DNA of 64,000 nt from an uncultured Prevotellaceae bacterium (lineage in GTDB: Bacteria > Bacteroidota > Bacteroidia > Bacteroidales > Bacteroidaceae). The position numbers and the translations under genes are program-made. The first letter of the stretch is position 1. Each line of letters begins with the position of its first letter. This document shows, piece after piece, positions 56,556-64,000 of the stretch. The notes under the pieces were generated by a model. That model worked only from the letters and a program-made list of their open reading frames with translations, made no database searches and was not told the DNA's origin. The stretch spans positions 1-64,000 of the forward strand of contig CACZGH010000029.1 of assembly GCA_902780635.1 (NCBI GenBank), written 5' to 3'.

Positions 56556-58097
56556 TTATTTCCAGATGCTTTTCAATTTGCGCACTTGTGCCTTACAGTC
56601 TGAATTGGATATCGACAGTTGATTGTAGATACTCTTGGGGAAGACAAGGTTGGTGATCGATGTCAAGCCATTTTCCGTGAGAACCTCCACCGACGACTGG
56701 TCTACATACAAGTCGATAGTCACGCTGTTGCCCTCAGTATTAAGAGGAGCTTGCATGGAGGGGATGGAGAATGACCCGTTGAACCCAGCCTGGCCTGTAG
56801 CGGCATTACGCTTCACAGACAGTGTCCTACCATTCGCATTGACAGAAAGGTCGAAGTGTTCGTCGGCACTGTTTGCCAATGAGATGTCGACATTCTTGTC
56901 AAGTGGGATGCTTATCTGCAAATGATAGGCATCACCTGCATCAAACGTTCCGTTGACGGTCTGCCAGGATTCAGCGATCTGGTCTATCTCTTTGACCACC
57001 TTGCTGGACAGCAGCCACCCCTCGGCCGTGTTGATCAGATTGAGCTCACGGGGCAAGGTCATTGCCGACCTCCAGGGAGAGCAAGGCACGGCGCCTGCAT
57101 ACGACCAGTTGTTCATCCAGCCGATAAGCACCTTGCGGTCGCCGGTGTTCGACCAGGTCACGCCTGCATAGTTGTCCATGCCGTAGTCCATCCACAATGG
57201 ATAATTGCGCTCGTCAGCAGTAAAGGTGGTGCCGTCGAAATCACCCACGAAATACATGGTGCCCGAACCCACCAAAGGTCCACCTGGGTTCACACTCACC
57301 AAAAGCACCCATTTCTTGGTGCCATTGACCTCAAAGGGCATCAGGTCTGGGCATTCCCATTGTAGACTGGGACGACCAGGCAGCGCTTTGAAGAATGTGC
57401 TCAGATGCTGCCAGTTCTTCAGGTCGGTAGAGCCATACAGCTCCACGCCCATCTTCCATCCTTTGGCCAGCGCCATGACCCATTTTTTGGATTCTGCATG
57501 CCAGAAAACTTTCGGGTCGCGCAGGTTGTCATCATTGTTCTTGATGACAGGATTGGCAGAATACTTGGTGAAGTTCTTGCCTCCATCGGTAGAATAAGCC
57601 AGACTCTGCTGCTGCACATTGGAGGCTGAGGTGTACAGAGCTATCATCGCATTGGCACCGAAGCCAGCGGTGTTGTCTTTGTCAATGACAGCCGATCCAG
57701 AGAAGATGTCTCCCAGTTCGTCACGGGTCATCGCCACGGCCTGTTCACTCCAGTGCATGAGGTCTTTAGAGATGGCATGTCCCCACGACATATTGCCCCA
57801 GTCATTGCCCTGAGGATTGTACTGGTAGAACAGATGATATTGACCATCGGCATAAACCATACCATTGGGGTCGTTCATCCAGTTTCTTGCAGGGGTGAAA
57901 TGAATCTGTGGACGATATTGCTCTGTACGCTCCGATGAGCCGCCAGAGGGCTCATCTGGTTTTTCAACAGGAGGCTGAGGATCGTCGATCAGTGGATTGT
58001 AGTCAGGTCCGTCATCCCCTCCCGAACAACCTACAATGGCGGCTGTCATCAAGACAGCCACCATCGGGAGAGAGCATATATTTTTCAAATAAGACAT
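56556..58097 (-). CDS. GH32 surface lipoprotein (endo-fructanase candidate)
   Basis: A 513-residue lipoprotein of family GH32. Signal peptide LKNICSLPMVAVLMTAAIVG ends at the lipobox VGCSGGDDG. The acidic stretch after Cys resembles the surface-export signal of Bacteroidetes. A Pro/Asp/Glu linker (to residue 57) leads to the propeller with HFTPARNWMNDPNGMVYADG (nucleophile about 72), NLRDPKVFWHAE (about 193) and QWECPDLMPFEVNG (acid/base about 249). The C-terminal sandwich ends QVRKLKSIWK. By its place next to the glycan-binding gene it matches BT1760, the surface endo-levanase of B. thetaiotaomicron. The linkage preference (beta-2,6 or 2,1) cannot be read from the sequence. Confidence 0.9.
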   Translation of the reverse strand: MSYLKNICSLPMVAVLMTAAIVGCSGGDDGPDYNPLIDDPQPPVEKPDEPSGGSSERTEQYRPQIHFTPARNWMNDPNGMVYADGQYHLFYQYNPQGNDWGNMSWGHAISKDLMHWSEQAVAMTRDELGDIFSGSAVIDKDNTAGFGANAMIALYTSASNVQQQSLAYSTDGGKNFTKYSANPVIKNNDDNLRDPKVFWHAESKKWVMALAKGWKMGVELYGSTDLKNWQHLSTFFKALPGRPSLQWECPDLMPFEVNGTKKWVLLVSVNPGGPLVGSGTMYFVGDFDGTTFTADERNYPLWMDYGMDNYAGVTWSNTGDRKVLIGWMNNWSYAGAVPCSPWRSAMTLPRELNLINTAEGWLLSSKVVKEIDQIAESWQTVNGTFDAGDAYHLQISIPLDKNVDISLANSADEHFDLSVNANGRTLSVKRNAATGQAGFNGSFSIPSMQAPLNTEGNSVTIDLYVDQSSVEVLTENGLTSITNLVFPKSIYNQLSISNSDCKAQVRKLKSIWK

Positions 58098-58116
58098 AGC
58101 TCTGATTATTAATTGA

Positions 58117-59613
58117 TTATCTTGTCTTCAGATACTCGAGAGAATTCTTGGCCAGAGTGAGCACATTATCCTGATAGAGGTTGTTCTTCGGATGTGCGCT
58201 CTTGTCGGGACTTCCGTCTCTGTTCTTCATGGAGAACTCACAGCCACCATTTCCGATGCAGAGGATGGTGCCCTTGAACTCTGTGTTGCCTTGCTGTGCC
58301 TCGAAGACATTCATCTGGCTCACCCAGTCGATCTGTGAATCCCATGTACCAAGCGGATAGATACCGAAGGTCTGGGTCAACTGTGTGTAGCAAGCCTCTT
58401 CCTGGTTGCCGATGCCAGTGAGCAACGATGGCAGGTTGAAATAGAGGCAGTTGTGATCCTCGGTCCAGCCTGGGCCCTTGAATGCGATGAGCTTGGTGCG
58501 GTCGGTCGACGTGATTTCCAGTCCTTTGAAGATAGGATGCGAGGAGTGGTCTTTGGAGAATCTTCCACCAGGATTGAGCTGTACGGCCATTCTCCAAACA
58601 TCGTCGTTGATACCGCCAAATCCCATACCAAACGCATGGTCATTGCCCTTCATGTCATCGAGGTTGAGACGGCCGAGGTGTCCGATATAGGTGGTGGCAT
58701 GGCTCCAGAGGAGCAAGCTGCCGCCTTCCTTATACCACTCTTTGATGACGGGAGTAGCACTCTGTACGACGGCGGGGATGTTCCAAACATCTTCTTCGCC
58801 CACACCCTCAAGGTCACGCAGCCAGAAGAGCACACGGTAGGGCTCTACGGCGTCTCTGGAGGTAATGGTTGAGAACGGCACAAACTGTGCGGTGGGATAA
58901 GTCTCATGCAACCACAGCCAAGCAGAAGCTTCGTCGTCGTCACCATTCTGCACCAGCTCATCTGGAGTAGCATAGATGCTGAGGAATCCGATAGCGGTCT
59001 TACCAATACGCAGTGAGGAGCGTGTGGACAGCGAAGTACCCTTATCGTTGACAGCTGTCAGCACCACGTCCCAGACATCACCTGTCTGAACGTCTTTGAT
59101 GACGTAGCTGGTTGCTGAACCAGGAAGGGTCTCGCTGATGGTGCGCTTGCCATTGGTGGCCACAAACTTGATCTGCGAGGCGTCAACAGCCTTGTTCCAT
59201 TCCACGAGGGCATCATAGCCGCCCGCTTTGTCCAATTGGCTCATCTGAACGCCGCTGATGCTCGTAGCACCCTCACGCTGATAACTCTTGACAACACCTG
59301 TAGAGAAGTTTGTTCCGTCAGTGCGTTTAAACACATACTCAAACGGCACGTTCGTAGGAACGTTTTTCTGAGTGAAGCTGTTGCCGCTGACTATTTCTGA
59401 AGAGGAGAGTGTACCGTTGCGATAAACGATGACCTGCATCTGTCCGTCCTGTGCGGGCCAAGTCCAAGTGTAGTCATCACCCGTAAGCGAACCTGTGATC
59501 TGAGCTGCATCCGGAGCCTTGAGCACCATTGCCGAGCGGTCAATGTCCTTGTCCTGACAAGCGGTCAGGATCAATGCGAACATGGCCATTATAATGATTG
59601 ATATCTTTTTCAT
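58117..59613 (-). CDS. DUF4960 surface glycan-binding lipoprotein
   Basis: A 498-residue lipoprotein, with signal MKKISIIIMAMFALILTACQ and Cys at residue 19. Two or three Ig/FN3-like domains occupy the first 230 residues (APDAAQITGSLTGDDYTWTW, GGYDALVEWNKAVDASQIKF, SFLSIYATPDELVQNGDDDE). The C-terminal part (about 230-498) is the DUF4960 fold: HETYPTAQFVPFSTITSRD, VLFWLRDLEGVGEEDVW, GGSLLLWSHATTYIGHLGRL. BT1761, its counterpart in the B. thetaiotaomicron levan locus, binds levan at the cell surface. The ATG at 59613 is used because the signal peptide begins there. It lies 31 bases downstream of susD-like. Confidence 0.85.
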   Translation of the reverse strand: MKKISIIIMAMFALILTACQDKDIDRSAMVLKAPDAAQITGSLTGDDYTWTWPAQDGQMQVIVYRNGTLSSSEIVSGNSFTQKNVPTNVPFEYVFKRTDGTNFSTGVVKSYQREGATSISGVQMSQLDKAGGYDALVEWNKAVDASQIKFVATNGKRTISETLPGSATSYVIKDVQTGDVWDVVLTAVNDKGTSLSTRSSLRIGKTAIGFLSIYATPDELVQNGDDDEASAWLWLHETYPTAQFVPFSTITSRDAVEPYRVLFWLRDLEGVGEEDVWNIPAVVQSATPVIKEWYKEGGSLLLWSHATTYIGHLGRLNLDDMKGNDHAFGMGFGGINDDVWRMAVQLNPGGRFSKDHSSHPIFKGLEITSTDRTKLIAFKGPGWTEDHNCLYFNLPSLLTGIGNQEEACYTQLTQTFGIYPLGTWDSQIDWVSQMNVFEAQQGNTEFKGTILCIGNGGCEFSMKNRDGSPDKSAHPKNNLYQDNVLTLAKNSLEYLKTR

Positions 59614-59643
59614 AACTTCAATTGTCATTATTCAATAGTTATT

Positions 59644-61386
59644 TTAATTATATCCCTTGTTCTGAGTATAGAGTCCGGGGACGTAGTAGAGCTGGATGTA
59701 TGGGAGTGGGAAGTACTCATTCTTGGCTGGTGTGAAGTGAGCATCCTTATAGTACTGGGCATAAGCCTGGCCATCATAGACAGCGTTTTTCTCTTTCTCA
59801 AAGAATGCGTTGAGTGTCTTTGAGGCGATACCCCAACGGCGCAGGTCGAAGAAGCGGCCATTCTCCATGGCAAGCTCTAAGCGGCGCTCCCACTGCAGGC
59901 ACTTGCGGGCCTGCTCCTTGCTGGAGAAGTAAGAAGCGGGATAGAGGGCAATGTCACACTGGTCGGCAGCGTAATTGATATGCTTGGCGACGCTGTTCTT
60001 GGCACGCTGGCGCACATTGTTGATGATGGTCCGTGCCTCCTCCAGAGAGTTGGTCTCGATGAGGGCCTCGGCACGCATCAGCATGACATCCGTATAGCGC
60101 AGCACGTAGTCGTTCATAGCGAAAGCCTGCCAGGGATTGTCGAAGGTCTCACCCTTGGAGCGCTGTGGCACTTCCTTCAGAGAAGCATAGTAACCATAGG
60201 TGTTGGGGGTACGTGAGTTGTCCTTGGTCATCGTGTATTCTGTCTCATACTTGTAGGGGAAGGTAGGCATACCTACAGTATGGAAAAGACGTGGATCCCA
60301 CTTTTGTGCTGTTGGCACACCATTGGTAGGATAAGCAATCTCGTTGTTATAGTCATCGAACATGGGCAGACCGTCACGTGTCTTGAAAGCATTGACGAGG
60401 TTTTGAGTTGGTTTGTGGAAGTCCCAACCGCAGGACCACATTCCCCAGCATCCGTTCAGCATGTTGCTCCAGTTGCCACGGCCATAGAGGGTGTTGTCAT
60501 CCTGATAGTCAGAGTGCTGAACAGCGAAGATGCTCTCCTTCGAATTTTTGTACTCGGGCAGGAAGATGTCGCCGAAGTCCTCCAGATAACCGTAGGATGA
60601 CTGCTCTACCTCCTTGGTATATTTCAGCACTTCCTGCATATACTGCTGGTTGATGTGGCTCACGCCAGTGGCATCCTCATAACCATTACCCCAGGCCATG
60701 GTGAGATAGCACTTGGCCAGATAGGCAGCAGCAGCGATTTTGTTGGCACGGCCACCGTCTTGCTGCTGGACGGGCAGGCGGTCGTATGCCATCTTAAACT
60801 CGTTCACCACTTTCTCCATCAACTCATCATGAGTGAATGCATCGTTGCGGGTCTGCTCCTCGGTGTGGTTCTTGTAAACCTCTTCATCCACCCAGGGCAC
60901 CTGGTTCCAGATCTGTACCAGTTTGAAGTAGAAGTGTCCTCTGAGGAAATGCACCTCACCCTCGCGGATGGCTTTCTTTTCAGCACCCAGTTTGCTCTCG
61001 CCGTATTCTTCGAGAGATACCAAAGCTCTGTTGCAACGGCTGATAGAGCAATAGAGGTGATACCACATCTCGTCCATGTGGTCAGGAGTAGAAGCGGTCA
61101 GTGTCGACCACACCTCGAAGGGGTGATAGTTGGTGTCGGTAGTTCCCGATCCACCCTTCATGGCATCATCACTGGTGACGTCGCCATAGGGCCACATGTT
61201 GAAAGGATAGGTGTACCAGTCGTCGCCCAGCTTGGCATAAGCCGCGGTGACCATTTCGTCGGGCTGGCTCATGGCGAGGTCTTCGCTGATGACGCCCTGC
61301 GGATCTACGTCGATGAAATCACTGCAAGAAGTCAACGTCCCGCAAGCAACCAGAACTGCACAAATTGTCTTATATATTGCTTTCAT
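59644..61386 (-). CDS. SusD/RagB-family nutrient-binding lipoprotein
   Basis: A 580-residue outer-membrane lipoprotein with signal TICAVLVACGTLTSCSDFID and Cys at residue 21. The SusD fold is shown by the N-terminal TPR-like helices (VDPQGVISEDLAMSQPDEMV, TAAYAKLGDDWYTYPFNMWP), RCNRALVSLEEYGESKL, RGHFYFKLVQIWNQVPWVDE and the C-terminal WERRLELAMENGRFFDLRRW. SusD proteins form a lid on the SusC transporter and capture oligosaccharides. The gene is 14 bases after the susC-like stop and belongs to the same transcript. It matches BT1762 in position. Confidence 0.93.
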   Translation of the reverse strand: MKAIYKTICAVLVACGTLTSCSDFIDVDPQGVISEDLAMSQPDEMVTAAYAKLGDDWYTYPFNMWPYGDVTSDDAMKGGSGTTDTNYHPFEVWSTLTASTPDHMDEMWYHLYCSISRCNRALVSLEEYGESKLGAEKKAIREGEVHFLRGHFYFKLVQIWNQVPWVDEEVYKNHTEEQTRNDAFTHDELMEKVVNEFKMAYDRLPVQQQDGGRANKIAAAAYLAKCYLTMAWGNGYEDATGVSHINQQYMQEVLKYTKEVEQSSYGYLEDFGDIFLPEYKNSKESIFAVQHSDYQDDNTLYGRGNWSNMLNGCWGMWSCGWDFHKPTQNLVNAFKTRDGLPMFDDYNNEIAYPTNGVPTAQKWDPRLFHTVGMPTFPYKYETEYTMTKDNSRTPNTYGYYASLKEVPQRSKGETFDNPWQAFAMNDYVLRYTDVMLMRAEALIETNSLEEARTIINNVRQRAKNSVAKHINYAADQCDIALYPASYFSSKEQARKCLQWERRLELAMENGRFFDLRRWGIASKTLNAFFEKEKNAVYDGQAYAQYYKDAHFTPAKNEYFPLPYIQLYYVPGLYTQNKGYN

Positions 61387-61400
61387 AATCTTTACCTTAA

Positions 61401-64000
61401 TTAGAATGATGTTTGAATACCAAATGAGAACGAAGTGCTATTAGGATAAGCCCAGTTGGGGTTCTCTGGATCAGAGCAAGTCAGCGAGCTGCTCTTGATA
61501 GTGAGCAGGTTGTGGCCTGAGATATAAACGCGAGCACTGCTAATTTTCAGTCTGTCAAGGAACTTCTGCGGCACTTTGTAGCCGATCTGCAACTGACGGA
61601 GCTTAGCATAAGAACCATTCTCTACGAAGTAGGTACTTGCACGGTTCTCGTTGCCCACATTGTTGGTGGTCAGTGCTGGGATGTCGCTCTTTGTATTGGC
61701 TGTTGTCCAAGCGTCAAGCATGCGGTTACCCTTGTTTGAACCAGCATCAGTGATACTGTAGAAGTCGGTCTGGAACTTCTGGTTGTTGTAGACATCCTGT
61801 CCTGCAACGCCCTGCCAGAACATGGAGAAGTCGAAGTCCTTATAACCCAGTTCGGTATTCAAACCCCATGAGAAGTTGGGCACTGGATTGAAAATCCAAG
61901 TCTGGTCCTGCTCGTTGATGATGCCGTTGCCATCGAGGTCAGCGTATTTCAGACCACCGACGCGGGCATTCTCCTGACCGCTGCACAAAACCTCCTCACG
62001 GTTCTGGAACAAGCCGTCAACCACATAACCTACGATGGAGCCATAAGGTTTCTTGGCCTCCACGAGGTTCTGCTTAGCAGTGTGGACGTATGAACCAGTG
62101 GTTGTCTCGGGCAGATAGGTCACCTTCTGACGGAAGAAGTCAAGGTTGCCATTCACGTTGTAACGCAGACCAAAGTCGGTCGTGCCGCGATAGCCGAGTG
62201 CGAACTCCATACCCCAGTTGCGGAGGCTGGGACCGTTGAGCCAGGAAGCACCACCCTCACCCATCGAACCGAGATAGGCAGGATTGATCAGCATGTCTTT
62301 CACATTCTTAATATAAGCATCGACAGAACCGTAGATGGAGCTGTTGAGGAGGAGGTAGTCAAGACCCACGTTATACTGCTCTGTGGTCTCCCATTTCAGG
62401 TTGTTGTTCTGTGATTGTGTGGCACGGAAGCCTGAGGGGAAGATACCCGAGCCAGCCAACTGCAAGTCGTAAGCGGTCGACTCATTACGACCACCACCAT
62501 AAGTAGCGGCATAGAGTCCGTAGCGTGCGTAGTTGGAGATGGCCTGGTTACCAGTCTCACCCCATGATGCACGTACTTTCAGGTCGCTGATCCAATCCTG
62601 ATGCAGATTCTCTGAGAGACGATAACCCAAAGTGAAGGCGGGGAAGGTACCATAGCGGTTGTTCTCACCGAAACGTGAGGAACCGTCACGACGGATGGTG
62701 AATGAAGCGAGCAGCAAGTCCTTCCAGTTGTAGTCTATCTTACCGAAGAGTGACACGAGGTTGTAGCCCTCACGGATACCACCGGCGCGCTGTGTTCCTG
62801 TTGCGGCATCGGGCCACATATAGTCATAGTTCTCAAGGGCATACATCTGTGCATAAGCATTTGAGCGGTCTTCCACATCACGGTGGAGCTCCAGACCTGC
62901 CAGTACGATAAATGAGTGGTCGTTGGCGAGGGTGAAGTTATAGTTGGCTGTGTTTGACCAGGTCCACTTGACAGAGGTCTTGTTGCCGAGATTGGCAGAA
63001 GGTGTGGAGTTGTTCACCACGTCGGAGTGCCAGGTGTAGGTCACGCTGTGGATGAACTCTGACCAGTAGTCAAGACCGAAGTTGGAACGCAGGGTCAGAC
63101 CCTTGATGGGCTGAATGTTGACGTAAGCATTGCCAAAAATACGCCACATCTTCAAGCGGTTGTCTCTGTTATGATAGAGCTCACGCAGAGGGTTCTGGCG
63201 GTCGCTCATACCTCCCACAGGACCTGAGAAGGTCTCACCATCCTCTTCATATACGGGCAGTGTGGGCGACATTTTCAGCGCGTTCTCCAACGGCTGGCAG
63301 TCTACCTGGTCACTGTAGGTGATGGTGGCGTTCTCTCCGATGGTGACCATCTTGTTCACCTTGTAACTGGAGTTGATACGTCCGGAGAAACTTTCAAAGT
63401 CGGTATATTTCAGGATACCGTTGTTCTTCTTGTAACCGAAGGAGAAGAGAGCCGACGACTTGTCTGTGGCATTGGAGATACTGAGGTCATAATTCTGAGA
63501 GAATCCCGTGCGAGAGATTTCGTCGAGCCAGTCAGTATCGCTGTAACGCATGGTCTTCTTTGAGTTCACGAAGCCATCGTAAAGACCGTTGACGGTGAAC
63601 TGACGCATCTGGCCCGTGGCGGGGTCATAAGCGCTGATAGGAGTACCGGCAGAAGCGTTGAGGGTCAGACCGTAGTTGTTGGCATACTGCTCTGGATCCA
63701 GACCGTCGTTCATAGCGGCCTGTGCCATAGCGGTGGCATACTGAGCGGAGTTGGCCAGTTTCATCATGGTCTGCTTGTTATAGAACTGAGCGGTCAGGTT
63801 GGCAGAGAAGTCCACCTTTACCTTGTCGCCCTTCTTGCCAGAACGTGTGGTGATGATGATCACACCGTTAGCAGCACGGCTACCGTAGATAGAGGCAGAA
63901 GCAGCGTCCTTCAACACCTGCATCGACTCGATATCGTTCATGTTCAATGTGTTCAGGTTGGTCGTCGTAGGCACACCGTCGATGATGAACAGAGGATCCT
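61401..64000 (-). CDS. SusC/RagA-family TonB-dependent transporter (partial)
   Basis: The gene runs off the right edge of the window, so the signal peptide, carboxypeptidase-like domain and start of the plug are missing. The visible part begins in the plug with DPLFIIDGVPTTTNLNTLNM, then NDIESMQVLKDAASASIYGS, RAANGVIIITTRSGKKG, the SusC/RagA signature. The beta-barrel follows to the end, with TonB-dependent strand motifs such as DFSMFWQGVAGQDVYNN and the C-terminal NPNWAYPNSTSFSFGIQTSF. It ends in Phe, as outer-membrane barrels do. It imports fructan oligosaccharides across the outer membrane with SusD, powered by TonB. Confidence 0.95.
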   Translation of the reverse strand, partial: DPLFIIDGVPTTTNLNTLNMNDIESMQVLKDAASASIYGSRAANGVIIITTRSGKKGDKVKVDFSANLTAQFYNKQTMMKLANSAQYATAMAQAAMNDGLDPEQYANNYGLTLNASAGTPISAYDPATGQMRQFTVNGLYDGFVNSKKTMRYSDTDWLDEISRTGFSQNYDLSISNATDKSSALFSFGYKKNNGILKYTDFESFSGRINSSYKVNKMVTIGENATITYSDQVDCQPLENALKMSPTLPVYEEDGETFSGPVGGMSDRQNPLRELYHNRDNRLKMWRIFGNAYVNIQPIKGLTLRSNFGLDYWSEFIHSVTYTWHSDVVNNSTPSANLGNKTSVKWTWSNTANYNFTLANDHSFIVLAGLELHRDVEDRSNAYAQMYALENYDYMWPDAATGTQRAGGIREGYNLVSLFGKIDYNWKDLLLASFTIRRDGSSRFGENNRYGTFPAFTLGYRLSENLHQDWISDLKVRASWGETGNQAISNYARYGLYAATYGGGRNESTAYDLQLAGSGIFPSGFRATQSQNNNLKWETTEQYNVGLDYLLLNSSIYGSVDAYIKNVKDMLINPAYLGSMGEGGASWLNGPSLRNWGMEFALGYRGTTDFGLRYNVNGNLDFFRQKVTYLPETTTGSYVHTAKQNLVEAKKPYGSIVGYVVDGLFQNREEVLCSGQENARVGGLKYADLDGNGIINEQDQTWIFNPVPNFSWGLNTELGYKDFDFSMFWQGVAGQDVYNNQKFQTDFYSITDAGSNKGNRMLDAWTTANTKSDIPALTTNNVGNENRASTYFVENGSYAKLRQLQIGYKVPQKFLDRLKISSARVYISGHNLLTIKSSSLTCSDPENPNWAYPNSTSFSFGIQTSF

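Overview
The window is chromosomal DNA of a Bacteroidales bacterium, most probably Prevotella or a close relative. The phylum call rests on a SusC/SusD polysaccharide locus, many lipoproteins and secreted proteins ending in a 'GIY..GxKxVV' tail, a C10 (interpain-like) protease, and at least nine promoters matching the Bacteroidetes form TTTG-N19-20-TAnnTTTG. Those promoters settle several start codons. I found no rRNA, tRNA, CRISPR array or complete insertion sequence.

Layout. 1-13.8 kb: a large secreted FN3/anchor-J protein with a small peptide gene, an orphan phage-portal-like gene next to a small HTH gene, a lipoprotein pair, a GrpE-like/LysM pair, a PurF paralogue lacking the N-terminal cysteine, a coiled-coil protein, a phosphoesterase, an AraC regulator and a degenerate Fic-like protein. 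13.9-19.3 kb: envelope genes (GT2, ATP-grasp, acyltransferase, phosphoethanolamine-transferase-like sulfatase). 19.3-24.7 kb: two nearly identical 41-codon peptide genes (one frameshifted), DUF2752 and CD225 membrane proteins, DUF445, serine acetyltransferase and a double-esterase fusion. 24.8-38.5 kb: GH92 mannosidase, an orphan histidine kinase, an accessory block (AraC, reductase, hydrolase, acetyltransferase) that runs into xseB, then xseB-xseA, a subtilase, a membrane protein, a GH2 enzyme and a lipoprotein. 38.8-44.0 kb: a tight operon of MATE exporter, kinase, phosphodiesterase, a 59-residue membrane protein, RmlB, a sugar ketoisomerase and an acyltransferase. 44.0-47.7 kb: dispersed palindromic repeats, a PadR regulator with its operator, a PspC protein and an outer-membrane barrel. 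47.9-52.3 kb: secreted proteins including a beta-helix protein and a C10 protease. 52.5-64.0 kb: a fructan utilisation locus.

The fructan locus has the gene order SusC, SusD, DUF4960 glycan-binding lipoprotein, surface GH32, second GH32, MFS importer and fructokinase, as in the Bacteroides thetaiotaomicron levan locus. Glycan would be bound and cut at the cell surface, imported by SusCD, trimmed in the periplasm, carried inward and phosphorylated. A pair of 19-bp direct repeats upstream of the second GH32 gene is a candidate operator.

The least explained material is the family of small peptides with a Y-x-x-P leader, the 8-bp AGTT-phased repeat arrays at gene ends (which have entered two coding sequences), the portal-like gene, and the Fic-like and PurF-like proteins that have lost catalytic residues.
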